A stretch of 64,000 nucleotides of DNA from Sporodiniella umbellata (GCA_025677835.1 JAIXMR010000099.1:1-64000); one strand, 5' to 3'. Shown: positions 9,508 to 22,073, numbered from the stretch's first letter. The notes: generated from the letters alone by a model not told the origin. Program-made: numbers and translations.

Positions 9508-12500
9508 GAGAAGGTGATTTAGTTTTTCAGGTGTAAACGAGGGTAAAAAAAAAAACTGAAAGTTGTATCCTGACGAAGGAGTGGTCTTGGGGTTTTATAG
9601 TTGAGAAAGAAAAAGAAAAAAAAGAAGAAAGGAGAGAAAAGATAGAGAGAATATAAAGAGAGAAAAAAACATACATTCAAATAAGATTGAATAAACATTT
9701 AACAGTTCAAAAGGAGCTTTCAGTGTTTTATTTGCTCTGAAAGATTGAATTAAAAATTACACATGTGTCAAGTATTTTTGATGTTTGGATCGAACCTAGC
9801 AAAGAGTGTCTAGATTTACTTTATCTCTGAAGAAGGTACAAACACACGATTATTATATTTTATTTGCTTTGTGCTTACCAATATATCTAATTTCTTTTTT
9901 TAAAAAATAGGGGCTATAGTGTTGGTATTAATGATTGCTTGCCTAATTTAATAGAAGATCATCTCCATCTTTTTCCCTTTTTTCTTTCTTTTTTAAATCT
10001 TTCTAAAATTATATAGTCTTCATTATTACTTTTCTCCTGGATCTATAGTTAATGATAAGCAAAATAGTTTAGAGTACAATGATACAACCCAGATTTCTTT
10101 TTTTTTGTAATAGTTCTCATGTTTTATTACAAGTGTTTTATAATACAAAACGTTTATATCAACGTTTATTCTTATGGACCAATGACAATAATAGAGCATT
10201 TAGAGGGTTTAATTACTGCTCGCGTTTTGAACACATTGTTATTTTCCTTTATCCCCAATTGGCTAGATTGCCATTTATACTTTTTGTTATCAGGTTTTAT
10301 ACAAATCCAGTCTACTGTTAAAAATAGCATATAAAGTGGACCATATACAAAAAAAATCTACAATATTAATGTTTTTTTCTGGTCATTTTAATTGTATAAC
10401 AAAAACCTTTACTAGTTTTGATTTTATTCATTTTTAAGCTTTCAGAAAAGTTACTATCCACCTTTATTCCTTGCTTTTAATTTTATTTTACTTTTTGACA
10501 AGGTTGTCGACTCAAGAAAAGTATAAATGAGTGAGCAGGTACAAACGCTTTTCTAAAAGAAAAAAAGGTAAAAAAAAAAAACAAAAAAACAAAAACAAAA
10601 ACAGCTGTACGTTATGCTCATACCCTAAATATAATGGATACAAAAAGCCTGGACGTGACTTTATTCATCATTCAACAATGACCAAAAAAAACTTTGGAAA
10701 ATTATTTGCGATTAATAGTAAACACAAAAAGAAAAATAGAATATGACCAAAGGGGCTGAAAATCAATAAATGTAAAGAAAAAGAAGAAAAGCAAAATCAA
10801 AATAAGAGCATCAAAAAAGAAAATTGAACATTGTTTTATTATTACTATTGCTATTGCTTTGCAGAAACTAGGTTTTCTTGTAATGTGATTTCAAGCCCAA
10901 AAGTAAACTGATATTACAACTAGTTTTTGGTTTTGCCCTAAAACGCCATTTTTCACTCCCTCTCTATTACTCCTTCTCTTTCTTTTACCTCATCAGGAAA
11001 TCGTCTATTCAGTAAAAACCACCAACCAGGGAGGGATGAAAAATTATTTCTCGAAAGAAGGTATATCAGCTAAAATCAAACCATATTTTCGTATCGCTTG
11101 CGAAAACCAAAAAAAAAAAAAAAAAAAATGAAAATGAAAATAAACTGAATTTGTTTTTATCTACGGTTTGTATAAAAGCCCAATTAATTTTTAAGGGGAG
11201 TGTATGATATTTGATACAATACTTGCTGTGAGTAAAAAGCCGTTTCTAGAAACATGTGATAAGATTTTGAATGTTTATACGTTAATAGATATGCACATAA
11301 ATACACTTAGATCTATATTTACCACGCATCAAACAAAAAAAGAGAGGGGGAAGGGTAAAAATAACGACGAAAGGGGCCTCAAATCATGAATTGATCCAAA
11401 CAAAAACAGCAATTTTCTTCGTAGGTAGAATAGAATTTTTATGATGTACTTGTGTGCATTTGCATTGTTTTGTATTGAAACACGCCCCTCTTTTTTTTTT
11501 TTTTGGTTTTTTACTTCTCATTTCGGATAATGTCCTTTTATGGGTATTTTCTCCGCTATTAGCTGCGTATCGATGCTGTAGAGATAAAGGCAACTTCTTA
11601 TTAGGAAAGTTCCTCTCTTTTTTTTTTAAAAAAAAAAATGGTTTATGTGAGCTTAGCAAAACGCTATTTTTTATGCATACATTTCATTATTGCTATTGTC
11701 ACTGCTAGTATTATTTTTGCTATTCATATCTTGTTCTTTTTTTCCAAAATTATATGCGCTTACTCAATAGACTAGCTGTATGCATGTACATGTACATCAC
11801 TTTTGAGTTGTGGTTTGATGGCTTCTGTCATCATTTGGCTTTAATTAAAAATAAAGCGGTATTGATTCTCGCTATATCAGTAGGGCGATCATTACTATAA
11901 AGAGTATACTATCGTTTACCTGGCTTTACTATAGAAACGAATGCTTATTGGTCGACAAAAAAACGTAAAAAGGGGAAGCAACAATTGCTTTTATCAAACA
12001 GCCTATGTATATTATCTTTAAACTGTTTTTTTTTTTTAAAAAAAAAAGAAAACTTGGAACAAATGCTCTTTTTGTTGAATGACAGAGTCAATTGTACTGA
12101 AACAATTTTTTTATAGAAAATCTGCCTTGAAAATTATTGCCGTGCATGTTTCCCTTTTGTTGTTGTTGTTGTTGTTGTTGTTGTGAACGTACTTTGGGCG
12201 AAATTATCTATTTTTGTAACAGTTGAATATCCCGCACCTCCTTTTTGTTCCAATCATTTAAACACAGTTGGTGCCACTATAATACAGAACACACAGACAG
12301 TATGCTGCCATGTGGATAGCTTTTCTAAAAAAAAAACACATATACACACTTAAATAATCTTCGCTTTTTATTTTTAAAGTAAAAAATATTACGCTTCGGT
12401 AGTTTCAATTGAATAGTCCAAGCTAGATTAAAATACCATTACAGGGTAACAGCTCTGATTCTTGAACTATTTGTAGCTTCTTATAAACAGAAACAACGCT

Positions 12501-13046
12501 AAAGGGAGTACTATATAAGGGAGTTTACTGTATAAGCTATAAAAAAAGAGATAGTAGCTTAATTTTGTTTTGTTTTGTTTTTAAGAAAAGAGTGCCATTA
12601 TTTTCATTGTCTGTCAAAATAACAACAAAACAAACAAACGCAATGCATAAAAAATATGCTAATTTTAAAGAAAGAGAAAATTAAATTAATTATCTAAACA
12701 AAAGATTGTTGATTTCTTTGAATGTATAATTAAGAAAAAGAACAATAATATTGGAAACCGGGAAACGACAAACCATAATTAACCGGCTTTTAACTATATT
12801 TGGTGTTTGTAAGAGAGGGGGGATGGAAAAATAAACTACCTTCCCCCCTTTCTTCCATTCCGCAGGGTAATAAGCAATAGAGAAATTGTTGCATTTTAAA
12901 TATACAAAAAAAAAGCAATGGCTTTTTCAAACTCTCACTGGATAGCCGATCTTGTCTGCTTTTTTTTTGTTTAAATAAAGCTCTGCTTTTCTCTTTTTTT
13001 CTCTCTAATTCATTTCTACATTTAATTTAAAACCTATTAAACAAGC
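9508..13046. other. Gene-poor A/T-rich region
   Basis: About 3.5 kb with no convincing gene. It contains frequent A/T homopolymers, a GTT trinucleotide run near 12158-12185, and weak ORFs at 10079-10334 and 10531-10746 that are Lys- or Phe-rich and lack a supported start or splice structure. The right end, from about 12900, is the promoter of the second HMG gene and includes a C/T-rich tract just upstream of 13047. Confidence 0.5.
12158..12185. repeat. (GTT)n trinucleotide repeat
   Basis: Nine or so tandem GTT units in intergenic DNA about 0.9 kb upstream of the HMG gene at 13047. Confidence 0.85.
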
Positions 13047-14092
13047 ATGACAAACGTTAACCAACTTCCAAATATGAATGACACCAGTGCTCCTAGACCT
13101 TTGAATTGCTTCTTACTTTACCGTATTCAAAAGCAAAAAGACATTGTAGCCCAATGCCCTGGAGCCAACCACCGAGATATCTCTAAAATTATAGCCAAGT
13201 GGTGGAAAGAAGCTACAGAAGAAGAAAAGAGACCCTTTCGCGAGCAAGCACGTCTTGAAAAATCTGAGCACGCAAAAAGGTAAATTGACAAGATAGCTCG
13301 AAGAAAACTAAACTCGACGTATATATTAGATATCCAGGCTACAGATATGCCCCTAAGAAAAAAGAGACAAGAAAACGAGCCTATGTTCGTAAAAACAATC
13401 ATCACGTCTTTACTTCTCGTTCAGAAGAAAACAACAGATTTATGGAACAAATCTACAATACCTCAGACCCAGTGCCAGTTCCTGAAGTCTGTATCTCAGA
13501 GGAAAAGCTTTCTAAATCTCAGCGTAATCCCAATTGTTCCTATATGTCAAAATCAAAAAACTCTTCACAAGAAACAGTTGCCCGTCGTTGGAAGACCTGC
13601 AGCCCGCCTGTTTCTGAAAAAGTAGCAGCTAGTACGCTACGCCGCTCGTGCACAGTCGTAGAGCAACTCGTCTATCCCCCTTGTGATCCAACTTTTACTC
13701 AACAACATATCTATGGCAGCCCATCCATGTCCAAAGTCTCCTCCCAAGTCTCCAGTCCACAGTTGGTCGCACCATCTCTGGATCTCCCTGCTGACTGTTG
13801 GAGTACCTCTTACTTGCCCAGTCCATGCTCTGTTCCCAATCACGCCGAGCCCTACGCCTTTTTAAGCCCCTATAGTATTCCCACTCAATCTCCTTTTGGT
13901 TCAGCCTCTCCCGCAAATTTTTGGTCGGTCTCCCCTGCTGAATCAGCGAGCCCTGCATCATTAAGAGATTGCTATGAGGTAGAAAATCGCCATTTGATAG
14001 AGACTTTCCCTGTGTTTGATTTGAACGATTTCCCGCTTTATGAACCTGCTCAATTTATAGATCCTATGCTCTTGTACTGTACAAACCAGTAA
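13047..14092 (+). CDS. HMG-box (MATA_HMG type) transcription factor, complete
   Basis: Two exons, 13047-13279 and 13330-14092 (996 nt), give 331 aa. The HMG box covers residues ~16-80 with RPLNCFLLYR, CPGANH and DISKIIAKWWKE, followed by a basic extension YPGYRYAPKKK. By hand alignment 42 of 62 box residues match the HMG gene at 1-747, and both have a phase-2 intron at the same point at the box end, so they are paralogues. The tail is Ser/Pro-rich with many SP motifs and ends in acidic and hydrophobic residues, a possible activation region. This protein is nuclear and DNA-binding by family; targets are unknown. Neither tptA-like transporter nor RNA helicase genes, which flank the Mucorales sex locus, are in the window, so this is probably not the sex locus itself. 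Confidence 0.92.
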
Positions 14093-14599
14093 CCACACTA
14101 GAAAAAAAAAGAGCCTATACTCTCTTCTCCATCCCCCTTTTGTACTTTTTTTCTTACGCCTCAGTATTTCTTTTTCTTCTTTTGATTATGCTTGATTTTC
14201 ATTTTTATGTACATACTTATGCTCTTTTATGAAGCCTTTTTTTTTAATTTTAATTTAAACATCATTAGCATTGATATACATTTTTCTTAATTTCAATATA
14301 AAAAACCATGTACTCTGATTTATAGACACTCAATAGAATAAACCAACCATGTATTGCTTTTTCTCTTTTTTTTTTTTCGGATTTTCCCTACACTTGCACA
14401 CACGCACACACACACACACACACACATTTTAGTATGAATAATATAATAAAGTACAATAGTTTAACGAAAAAATAAATAAATAAAACAGTAATGATAAATA
14501 AATATGAACAAACATTCTACATCCTTTTGCTTCGTCCTTTCTTCTCTCTCTCTCTTTTTTTTTTTTTAATTGCATTGCATTTTTTGTTTTGTTTGGTGC
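14093..14599. other. Intergenic region between convergent genes
   Basis: This lies between the 3' ends of the HMG gene (plus) and HGPRT (minus). It holds several T runs and a (CA)n repeat but no gene. AATAAA-like signals occur near 14337 and 14470. Confidence 0.5.
14396..14426. repeat. (CA)n microsatellite
   Basis: CA dinucleotides repeat with one GC interruption in the spacer between the HMG gene and HGPRT. Confidence 0.85.
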
Positions 14600-15403
14600 T
14601 TAAACAGCATAAGCCTGTTTACCATGCTCCTATTTTTTTTTAAAAAAAAGTCAATTTCGTTTTTTTTAAAAATAAAAATGCAGATATTAACTTACACTAA
14701 TGACACAGATATGATCCAAATCACGGAAGTATTCATTGTAATCCAAAGCATAGCCCACAACGAATTCATCAGGGATAGAGAAACCGACATAATCGGGAAC
14801 GTAGCCATTGCTCTTGGGTGTTTTCTTGATCAATAGACTGGTGACCTTGATAGATTTGGGGTTGAATGTGTTCAATTTCTTTAACAATTGAACCATAGTA
14901 GCTCCTGTATCGATAATATCTTCAACGATCAAAAGGTTCTATACAGATATTTGTATAAATAAAAAAAAGCACGATAATTTTCCCGGCGCATTTTGCTCGT
15001 TTTACCCATTCTACTTTACCTTTCCAGCATATTCTTTGCATTCTTCATCAGTAATAGACATAGTAACACCTTCAGACTGGTCGTTCTTGTAAGACTTGAC
15101 ACGAAGGAACTCCAAACTTAAGGGAACAGTCTTGCCTTCTTTGTTGGTAAGCTTCTTGACAGCGTTGACAAGATCAGCAAAGTATTGGTGACCACCCTTA
15201 AGAATACAACAGACAACCAAAGGGCCAGTAGCCTCGCTCACAATCAAACGAGCCAACTTGTTGACACGATCCATAATGACACCGTGAGGAATGAGAATAG
15301 AAGAGACAGCAGTTTCGTAATGATCGGGAATCACAAAATGGTTCAAAGAGTAATGATTCTTTTCAGTAGTAACATCAATCCAGTCTTCAGGGTTCATGGG
15401 CAT
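14600..15403 (-). CDS. HPT1: Hypoxanthine-guanine phosphoribosyltransferase
   Basis: Purine salvage enzyme that joins hypoxanthine or guanine to PRPP, making IMP or GMP in the cytosol. Three exons (15403-15020, 14938-14696, 14629-14600; 657 nt) give 218 aa, the usual length of this family. The PRPP-binding signature is the [11 protein letters not shown] segment at the start of exon 2; the earlier [11 protein letters not shown] segment is the PPi loop region, and VKSYKND plus GVTMS is the flexible catalytic loop. The purine pocket is seen in [18 protein letters not shown]. The final exon is only 30 nt (EHGKQAYAV). The protein resembles the animal and protist HPRT form in length and motifs. It stands alone between gene-poor regions; no regulatory site was seen. 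Confidence 0.95.
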
Positions 15404-16138
15404 TTTGAAGAATCTTTTTTTTTATTTGCAAGTGTTAGAATATCAGAGTTTTCAAAATAAATTTTTTTATACACATTTTTTATACCTTGTGACTGTCCAT
15501 CCGTTCAAGTGTTTAAAAAAATTGATACCATGGTTCCACCCTATTTTTTTTTTTTTTTAGAACACAGTAAAGTTCTTAAAGAACATCTTGTGTTGATTTG
15601 GATGTAGAAAAAGAAAAGCAGAGATCTGAACCACAACTACCCTTTGCATGCAAACAATCTTTTTTTTTGGCTCTGTCACAGCACTGTTACCAAATTGAGT
15701 TTCGAGTTTTCTTTTGGTAAAGCGGTCAGTGCGTTAAGGATGACATCCCTTTCTAAAAACAACACTAAAAAAGGTTGTATGTAATTGTCTCTTTTTTTTT
15801 TTATTAAGATTGCTGTTGTTATAAAAAGACTTGGTAACTTTAGGAGGGGGATCAGGTTCCGAGTCAAACCATATCCCCACATCTCTTGAGAAAAAAAGGC
15901 CGCCTTATCTTTGTTAAAAGGATAATGGTGTACAAGAGTTTATTTAGACTTGAGAAGTCTATTCCAAGTGCCGCAGTTACTCTGTATTCAGAAGATTTGA
16001 ATCGAGAGAAAGAAGTACTAACAAAAAAAGGAAAAAGCTAAAAATAAACAAAGCTCTAAATCTTCGACATGTTTAAATCTTGTTGGGTTTTATGTGTAAC
16101 TAAAAGGAAAAAAAAAACTGTAGTTCATTTCATAAAGT

Positions 16139-16316
16139 GTAAGTTGTGTGTAGAGCTACACACAACTTACTAGTAATTGGTTACACTAAATAAATAGGCG
16201 AATGGAACTAAACTTGACACTGTTTATGCAGCTCATGTCAAGCTAATACTTGGCTCTGAATTATATGTATTTCGGATGTACCTCTCTCTACTGAAACGGT
16301 TTACAGTAGAAAGAGG
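16139..16316. repeat. Cluster of three inverted repeats (hairpins)
   Basis: Three hairpins lie within 180 bp. The first (16139-16170) has perfect 15-nt arms, GTAAGTTGTGTGTAG and its complement, around a 2-nt centre. The second (16213-16242) pairs CTTGACA with TGTCAAG. The third (16281-16316) pairs CCTCTCTCTACTG with CAGTAGAAAGAGG with one mismatch. This could be a structured transcript, a regulatory region or a decayed foldback element. Confidence 0.6.
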
Positions 16317-18500
16317 GAACTGTCTTGTATATGAAACTGAGTGTCTCTTATAATACGCAACCTATAGATTACATGAAACAAAACTTTTTCCGTTATAAAT
16401 ACATCACAGGCTCCATAATTCAAAACGATAAAGATGTTACCATCATGAGAAATATAGCGGACAAAGCGTCATTAAGTGAGTATACGAAACCAATTCAGAT
16501 GCTTTTTAAAGGCTTTCTTGGAACATTCAAAAATACAAACTAATAAAGATCCCATTTAATTTTTTTTTTTTTTCAACTATTGATTATATTCAAGAGGCTA
16601 AAACAGCTTGGCCTCAGATCCCTCCTCCTCTTTACTTACTGTTTAAGGCAAAGCGGCATATATTTCACAAGGCCTCATTCTATTTTTGTTCTTTTTCATA
16701 AATAATATAATGTGTTAGACGAACAAGAAATTCCTAAGAGTATCGCGTGTATTAAGACAGGGTAGATATTGAATAAAGCTTTTGTCTTCTTTTTACTCAC
16801 AGGTTTATACACTTTGTCAGATCAAATATTGTCACTCATTTGAATTGAAAGTAAAACAAAATACGCGTACTTGAAACATTTTAAAGTTGCATGATTAAAT
16901 GCGTCAAACTATTAATAGGCACTAGCACAACCCTTCATTTATTTATTTATTTTTTGCGAGAAAGGTTATCGATAGGTACAATCAATAGACAAGAGTGATT
17001 GGAACAAAGTATCTTTTTTTATGCACCTTTAAGAAAAAGTCAAATATGAACTTGTGGTACTGTATAAAAATGGATTACTAAAAGAGTAATCGCTTAAAAC
17101 AAGCTATCAACTATCAAAAAACAAAAATATCTAAGCCTGTTAGACTTTCAATCAATGGCAAGAGAGTGCGCCTTAGTTCGATTGACTTATAAACTTGGGT
17201 TTTGTATAGTTAACCTAGCTTGTAAAAACATGTTGGATTCAATGTGTTCATAGCGCGTTTTGGTTTGTGTAAAAGTGATTACAAGATTTATATCAAACAA
17301 AATATCATTTGGGATATAGCCATAAAGATATCTTCCGAACAGTTTTTTTTTTTTTTTTTTTTTTTTGGTAAACCAATAAAAGTAAACAAGTTTGGATACC
17401 AAATTAAAAACTTTGAACCCAGCGCATAAACGATACAAAATGATCTTTTGTATAAAAGAAACTCTGCGTACTAGCCCGTCAAACAATACTGAATGATTAA
17501 TGTAAACTTGTACTTGTTCCTTAAAAACAAGTTTTTTTTTTTAGTCAGTAATATCATTGTTTTAATAATGAACTTCTTATACATATTTATGTATACTACA
17601 ACTGTATTTGATGCATGCACGTTATAAATTTTTGCAGGTGAGGGTTACTTTTTTTATCAATGCTACCGAATGATGTAAAATCTATATTATAGAGTAAGGG
17701 CAATTTTTGTGAAAATATGCGCATATCACCATACCCAAAAAAAAAAAAAGAACAGCTCAGTGCTCTCTTTTGTTTGTCTATTGTAAATCGAGCCAAAATA
17801 AATAAGATGTATTTGTGAGTATACAGAGCGTTAATTAAGACATGATTTTCAGGTCATGGGAGATGCATACTATAGAAGGCTTATACAAACTTTTTCTTGC
17901 ATAAATGGAATTGAGAAAAAAAAAAAAAGAGCACAGACCTGGACCCTATAACACGGAGGTCCAATTATTAATCGTTCTTTGTTATTTTCAATGTCTAGTT
18001 TATTTAAGCGAGTTTACGTTGATTGATTGTAACAGAAAGTTTTGTTTCCAAAAGTGCCGTTAGACAGAACAAATAGGGAATTCTATTCGGTACTACAAAT
18101 ATTTTAGGGCTTTTTAGTCAACACCAATACCTTTGGTTACTAAAAACTAACCGGACGAGATGACTAAAAAAAAAAAAAAAAAAATACCTCCCAGTTACCA
18201 AACTAAAAAAAGCAAATGGCGCGACAGAAGGTTACTGGGGAATTACTTTCTATTAGGCATTTAAACGTGTCATATGCAGACATGTTTTCTCGTATGGTCT
18301 AGAATTATGATTACGAACAAAGATTTATGTCTTGAAAGTAAATAATGACCGCATTCTCAAAGGAGAACATAAAACAAAGATTTTGTTTTGTTTTGAAAGC
18401 GCTCTAATGACAAGAGTTTTTTTTTCTGTTACAGACTCATGATGTGTGTGAACAAAGATTTCCAAGCCAAACGATTCTAGGTGTGCTTTGTTTTGTCTAG

Positions 18501-18540
18501 TATCTTGAGATCTTTTCTGGTATCTTGAGATCTTTTTTGA
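18501..18540. repeat. 20-bp tandem duplication
   Basis: The unit TATCTTGAGATCTTTTCTGG is repeated about 1.9 times in intergenic DNA. Confidence 0.85.
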
Positions 18541-19091
18541 TGAGCCAACAAATAAAAAACAGATTTGTAATGAAAAATAGCATTAAAAAGCTTTAATGCT
18601 AGGAATTTACCTAGCGCTGACTTTATTTTCTTTCCCCATTCAAAAAGCGTTTTACAGAAAAAGAAATACCCCAAAGAGATCCCAAAAAGGAAAAAATAGC
18701 TGGAGATGATGAAAGAAGCTGAGTACAAGTCTGTTTGAAAGAAAGAAGAGAATGATCATCAAACGTGGCTCTTTCTTTTTAAGAAAGGCGTATAGAGCCG
18801 TAGAAAGATAGCCAGGAAAGAGGAGGAATGAGCCCATGTACTCCTCTCTTTGTTATATATATATATATGTATTTTTTTTGGCTTTCATCTCCTGTCTTAC
18901 GACGAAAGGAGAAAAGAATTGGGCTGATTCATCATTATGTCAACTTTTATTTAAAAGATAAGAAACATTATACATTTTCACACTGTCTGATGATAATAGC
19001 CTTCTTTTCTCTTATTAAATGATGCATGAATATGTGTTAGATAAGCTCGTTGCCACACCTTAAATAATGAGCCAATAGGGTGCTTGGGCTT

Positions 19092-19150
19092 GTTACCAAG
19101 CAACCTAAGGAGTTTTTGCAACAAGGGGAGAGGGCGTTGTCTTGGTAACC
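19092..19150. promoter_or_regulatory. Possible RFX X-box pair upstream of acyl-CoA synthetase
   Basis: GTTACCAAGCAAC at 19092-19104 fits the RFX X-box pattern GTNRCC-N-RGYAAC exactly. A degenerate opposite copy (GTTGTCTTGGTAACC) sits at 19136-19150. They lie ~340-400 bp before the start codon at 19490. Binding is inference. Confidence 0.3.
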
Positions 19151-19489
19151 AAAAAAAAAAGACCCTAACAACGCTCGATCTCGATTCTTGTCAAAACCAA
19201 TTTCATTAAAAAAAAAAAGTAAACCTAGCTACATGTAAAAAAAAAAAAAAAAAAAAGAGAGAGCAAAATGAGAAGACACTTGCCAAGATGCATTGAAAAA
19301 CGTCAATTTTTTTTTTTTTCTTCTCCCCCAAGTGGAGTTTAATTTGTTATGGAAAAATTAGGGATTTTTAAAGAAATCGACGTAGTTAAAGTGGGATTAT
19401 TTTCTTTTTTTTTTTTTTTTTCTTTTTGTTATATAAACTTTTATTTCCTTTTCACCCCAAAAAAAAAAAAAAAAAAATAACAATCAATC

Positions 19490-21895
19490 ATGCCTTCCAC
19501 CTTTAATCCCCCGTATGCTGTACCAGTTCCAGGAGCTATTAAAAAAGAAGGAGAGAGTGTGCCTTACCGTCATTTCAAATTTGCTGATAAACTAGTGGAT
19601 CGTCCAGAAAGTGGTATTTCTACTGCTTGGGATCTTTATGATCATGGTTCAAAGTTAGGCGGCGGTAAAATAGAATAGCCTTGTTTTTTTATTTTATTTT
19701 ATTTTTTTTTTTAAAAAAAAAGAAAAGGAATAGTGATTTTTGTTAGATCGACCTTTTATGGGGACTCGTCGTATGGAAGATGGTGTTGCCAAAGAATATG
19801 TATGGCAAAGTCATCCTCAAGTACGTACACGTATTTTGAATTTCGGTAAAGGTTTGATCGAACTTGGATTAAAACAACAAAGAGCAGTTGGTATTTATTC
19901 TGTCAATCGACCTGAATGGGTAAGAAAAAAAAAAAAAAAAAAAGGAATTAGTTTTTTTAAAACATTCTTTAGACTATCAGTGAAATTTCGTCTTATCGAG
20001 AAGCTTTTATTATTGTTGCTCTTTATGATACTTTGGGTGCCGAAGCAATGGAATACATTGTCAATCAAACTGATATGGAATACATTGTTTTGAGCGCCGA
20101 TAAGCTTGATAATATCATTCAATTGAAATCCAGGATTCAAACAATTCATACAGCCATTGTTATGGATGACACGGTCGATGAGAGTAAAAGAGAACAGGCT
20201 GCTGCTGCTGGTCTTAAGGTACATACATTTGGTGAAGTAGAAGCCATGGGTAGTAAGCGTCATCAAGAAACTGAATTACCCAAACCAGAGCACATTGCTA
20301 CCATCTGTTACACGAGGTAATTTTTTTTTTTTTTTTTTTTTTTTTGCATTCAAGTAGCAATTCTTAAAAAAGATTCTTTCATAGTGGAACCACGGGTGTT
20401 CCTAAAGGTGTTGTTCTAACTCAAGCTAACTGTGTAGCTGCTATAGCTGCAGCTGCAGCTGTGGGTGATGCAGGCACTTTTGCTCCTATTTCTAACGAGG
20501 ATGTTTATATTTCGTATCTTCCTTTGGCCCATGTGTTTGAAAGAGTAGCTCAAGGCCTTCATTTGTATAAAGGCGCTGCTATTGGGTATTACCAAGTAAG
20601 TGTTTGCTACTCCCCCCAAAAAAAAAAACAGGTTACTTAGATTGAACAAAGGGTGATACATTGAAATTGTTGGACGATATTGCAGAATTAAAACCTACGG
20701 TTTTCTGTTCAGTACCTCGATTGTTCAACCGTATTTACGACAAAGTATTGGCAGGTGTGAAAGCCAAGGGAGGTATTTCAGCCTACTTGTTCAATACCGC
20801 CTTCAAATCCAAAAAAGGTTATTTGAACGATACTGTCCAACACTGGCTCTGGGACCGTGTTGTGTTTGGTCAAGTAAGTATTTGTATAGAAAAGAAAGAG
20901 AGTCTGTTTGATTGATAGCGAACGGCTAGATTCGACAAAAACTAGGTGGTAGACTTCGTTTTATTTTAAGTGGATCTGCCCCTGTCTCACCTGATGTGAT
21001 GGATTTCATGCGTATCTGTTTCTCAGCCAAGGTTTTTGAAGGGTATGGACAAACTGAGAATTATTGTGGTGGATGTTTGGTAAATAGATTACGAAAAAAA
21101 AAAATAAAAAGAGAGGACTCAACGGTAGGCTACTCTAGACGATTAAGGATGACAATACATCAGGCGTTGTGGGTGTGCCTTTCCCATGTTCAGAAGTCAA
21201 GCTGGTAGATGTGCCTGATATGGAATACTTTTCTACGGACAAACCCCACCCTCGTGGAGAGATTTGTATCCGAGGTCATTCTGTGATGCGAGAATACTAC
21301 AAGAACCCGGAAAAGACTGCAGAGACAGTGGACGAAGAGGGTTGGTTGCATACAGGCGATATTGGCATGTTTGATTCTGCTAACCGAGTGGTGATTATTG
21401 ATCGTTTAAAGAACATTTTCAAGCTGTCGCAGGTAAAAAGATAAAGTGAAGAATCCAAAGTGAACCCACTTTGATTTTTAGGGAGAATACATTGCACCCG
21501 AGAAAATTGAGGGTGTTTATCAAAAGCACGAGCTGGTAGCACAAACCTTTGTATATGGTGACTCGATGCAATCCTCTCTGGTAGGTGTTGTTGTACCTGA
21601 CAAGAACGGATTCTTCGACTGGGTCAAAGCCAACTATCCCAACATGGAAGATGCCTACAACTCGGATCAAGTCAAAAAGGACTTTTTAAAGATCATCACA
21701 GACTATGGCAAGAAGAATGACCTCAAAGGATTTGAGCAAATCAGAGCCGTCTATTTGACTCCCAATGAATTCACTATCGATAACGATCTCTTGACTCCCA
21801 CCTTCAAATTAAAGCGTGAGACGGCCAAGAAAGTCTACCAGTCTGAAATCGATACACTCTATGCCGCTTTATCCAATGGTAGAGCATTTAACTAA
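19490..21895 (+). CDS. Long-chain fatty acyl-CoA synthetase
   Basis: Activates long-chain fatty acids with ATP and CoA, feeding beta-oxidation and lipid synthesis. Eight exons (19490-19664, 19747-19919, 19973-20316, 20385-20595, 20652-20873, 20930-21079, 21139-21432, 21482-21895; 1983 nt) give 660 aa, a normal length for eukaryotic enzymes such as Faa1/Faa2/ACSL. The AMP-binding P-loop YTSGTTGVPKG is split by an intron holding a ~24-nt T run. Further motifs are YISYLPLAHVFER, FEGYGQTEN and GEICIRGHSVM, then GWLHTGDIG and IDRLKNIFKLSQGEYIAPE. No clear signal peptide or C-terminal SKL is seen, so location is open. Another intron begins GTAAG followed by a ~19-nt A run. The next gene, exportin-7, starts 313 bp downstream on the same strand. 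Confidence 0.95.
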
Positions 21896-22073
21896 CATCT
21901 CCAAAAAGAAAAAAAAAAATTTACAAGTTCATCCCCCTTTAATAAACTCACCTCTTTTTTTTTTATTATTTATTTATTTGGGGCTCCGTTTTTATTATTA
22001 TTATTATTATTTACTAAGGATATACTTTACGCGAGTTAGAAAGAAAAAAAAAAGTCTGTGAGAAGTTTTGAAT

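Larger units (their letters stand above)
15404..19489. other. Long intergenic region (~4 kb)
   Basis: A/T-rich DNA between the 5' ends of HGPRT and the acyl-CoA synthetase gene. It holds many homopolymers, three clustered hairpins (16139-16316), a 20-bp tandem repeat (18501-18540) and a possible RFX-type site near 19092. On the minus strand, 15676-16080 has broken coding-like segments. I see no complete gene. Confidence 0.45.

Noticed and set aside
10079..10746. Possible coding sequence with a CxxC motif (C-T-L-C)
   Set aside because: Low complexity, Lys- or Phe-rich, no clear start or splice sites; composition follows the A/T-rich background.
13047..14092. The window as a Mucorales sex locus
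   Set aside because: No triose-phosphate transporter or RNA helicase flank was found, and two HMG genes are present; only part of the neighbourhood is visible.
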